DNA of 64,000 nucleotides from Flavobacterium rhamnosiphilum (lineage in GTDB: Bacteria; Bacteroidota; Bacteroidia; Flavobacteriales; Flavobacteriaceae). Positions 63,524 to 64,000 of the stretch are shown in pieces. Within the stretch, counting starts at the first letter, position 1. Every line of letters starts with the position of its first letter. Location of the stretch: assembly GCF_004349195.1 (NCBI RefSeq), contig NZ_SMLG01000003.1:1-64000 (forward strand). The letters are read 5' to 3'. Under the pieces are notes generated by a model. It ran no database searches. It was not told where the DNA came from and saw only the letters and a list, made by a program, of their open reading frames with translations. A program made the position numbers and the translations under genes.

Positions 63524-64000
63524 TGCACATAGCAATAGCAGGAAATATAGGTTCCGGAAAAACAACTTTAACACGTCTGTTAGCGAAACATTTCAAATGG
63601 GAACCGCATTTTGAAGACGTAGTTGACAATCCGTACTTGGATGATTTTTATCATCAAATGGAACGTTGGTCTTTTAATTTACAAATATATTTCTTGAATA
63701 GTCGTTTCCGTCAGGTGATACAAATTCGTGAAAGCGGTAAAAAAATCGTACAAGACCGAACTATTTATGAAGATGCTCATATTTTTGCGCCTAACCTTTA
63801 CGCGATGGGCTTGATGACCAATCGTGATTTCCAGAATTATTCCTCTCTTTTTGAATTAATGGAATCTACGGTTAAAGCACCTGATTTATTGATCTATTTA
63901 AGAAGTTCTATCCCTAATTTAGTCGGACAAATACACAAACGTGGTCGTGAATACGAAAACTCAATATCTATTGATTATTTGAGTCGTTTGAACGAACGCT
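63523..64000 (+). CDS. Deoxynucleoside kinase (partial, runs off the window)
   Basis: The ORF begins MHIAIAGNIGSGKTTLTRLL, giving the P-loop GNIGSGKT near residue 7, then EDVVDNPYLDDFYHQMERWS, the DRTIYEDAHIFA motif with catalytic Glu/Arg, and a lid-type RGREYENSIS segment. This is the dNK/dGK-dCK family that phosphorylates deoxynucleosides for salvage. About 159 residues are present. The C-terminus is beyond position 64000. Its start overlaps the upstream stop. Confidence 0.9.
   Translation, partial: MHIAIAGNIGSGKTTLTRLLAKHFKWEPHFEDVVDNPYLDDFYHQMERWSFNLQIYFLNSRFRQVIQIRESGKKIVQDRTIYEDAHIFAPNLYAMGLMTNRDFQNYSSLFELMESTVKAPDLLIYLRSSIPNLVGQIHKRGREYENSISIDYLSRLNER

Overview
The window looks like a chromosomal segment of a Flavobacterium-type Bacteroidetes. 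It is AT-rich. Its promoters repeatedly show the Bacteroidetes form TTTG/TTG, then 17-23 nt, then TAnnTTTG. It carries a GldA-type gliding ABC ATPase, a GLPGLI-family protein beside an outer-membrane beta-barrel receptor, an ExbB-ExbD-ExbD-TonB cluster and a split metH. No CRISPR array, prophage, insertion sequence, tRNA or rRNA gene is visible. Most of the DNA is core metabolism, and the most interesting signals are in leaders and intergenic DNA.

Layout. 1-740: no gene, but three tandem rRNA-style promoters pointing out of the left edge, then dispersed repeats. 745-6005: an ABC permease, NamZ muramidase, a Cys-cluster protein, a methyltransferase, a BstA-like DinB protein and queE. 6226-11972: a leftward ExbB/ExbD1/ExbD2/TonB/PstS-like/TPR operon. 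12347-21843: a HerA-like ATPase, kynurenine monooxygenase, penicillin acylase, a glycine-zipper lipoprotein, kynureninase, a SIMPL protein and queA. 22008-29880: a long leftward aromatic amino acid operon (pheA, aminotransferase, tyrA, DAHP synthase/chorismate mutase, rsgA, four-helix-bundle gene, dtd, MazG-like, aroA). It is preceded by a leader peptide rich in Phe/Tyr/Trp codons, an antiterminator and a terminator (29898-30038). 30244-32536: a dicarboxylate symporter and gldA.

32607-57008 is a sulfur/methionine/SAM block. metF and the two halves of a split metH lie behind a SAM-I riboswitch. Sulfate assimilation runs from a TauE-type exporter through cysH, cysD, cysN, sulfite reductase, cobA and cysG-N to a ferredoxin-NADP reductase. 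An Rrf2 regulator lies next to it. A second SAM-I riboswitch leads metX, thrA, GNAT, OsmC and metZ. A third SAM sensor, which I read as an enlarged SAM-II riboswitch, precedes metK. Together these genes take sulfate to sulfide, add it to activated homoserine, methylate homocysteine and make SAM, with SAM sensed by two different RNA architectures.

57145-64000: a DUF4153 membrane protein, an outer-membrane receptor with a GLPGLI protein, a secreted protein of unknown function, and a deoxynucleoside kinase cut by the window end.

The strongest candidates for undescribed biology are the aromatic leader-peptide attenuator, a self-contained 22-codon transcription unit at 55286-55456, a palindromic repeat inside the metH coding sequence, a four-helix-bundle gene framed by inverted repeats, and the enlarged SAM-II-like leader.
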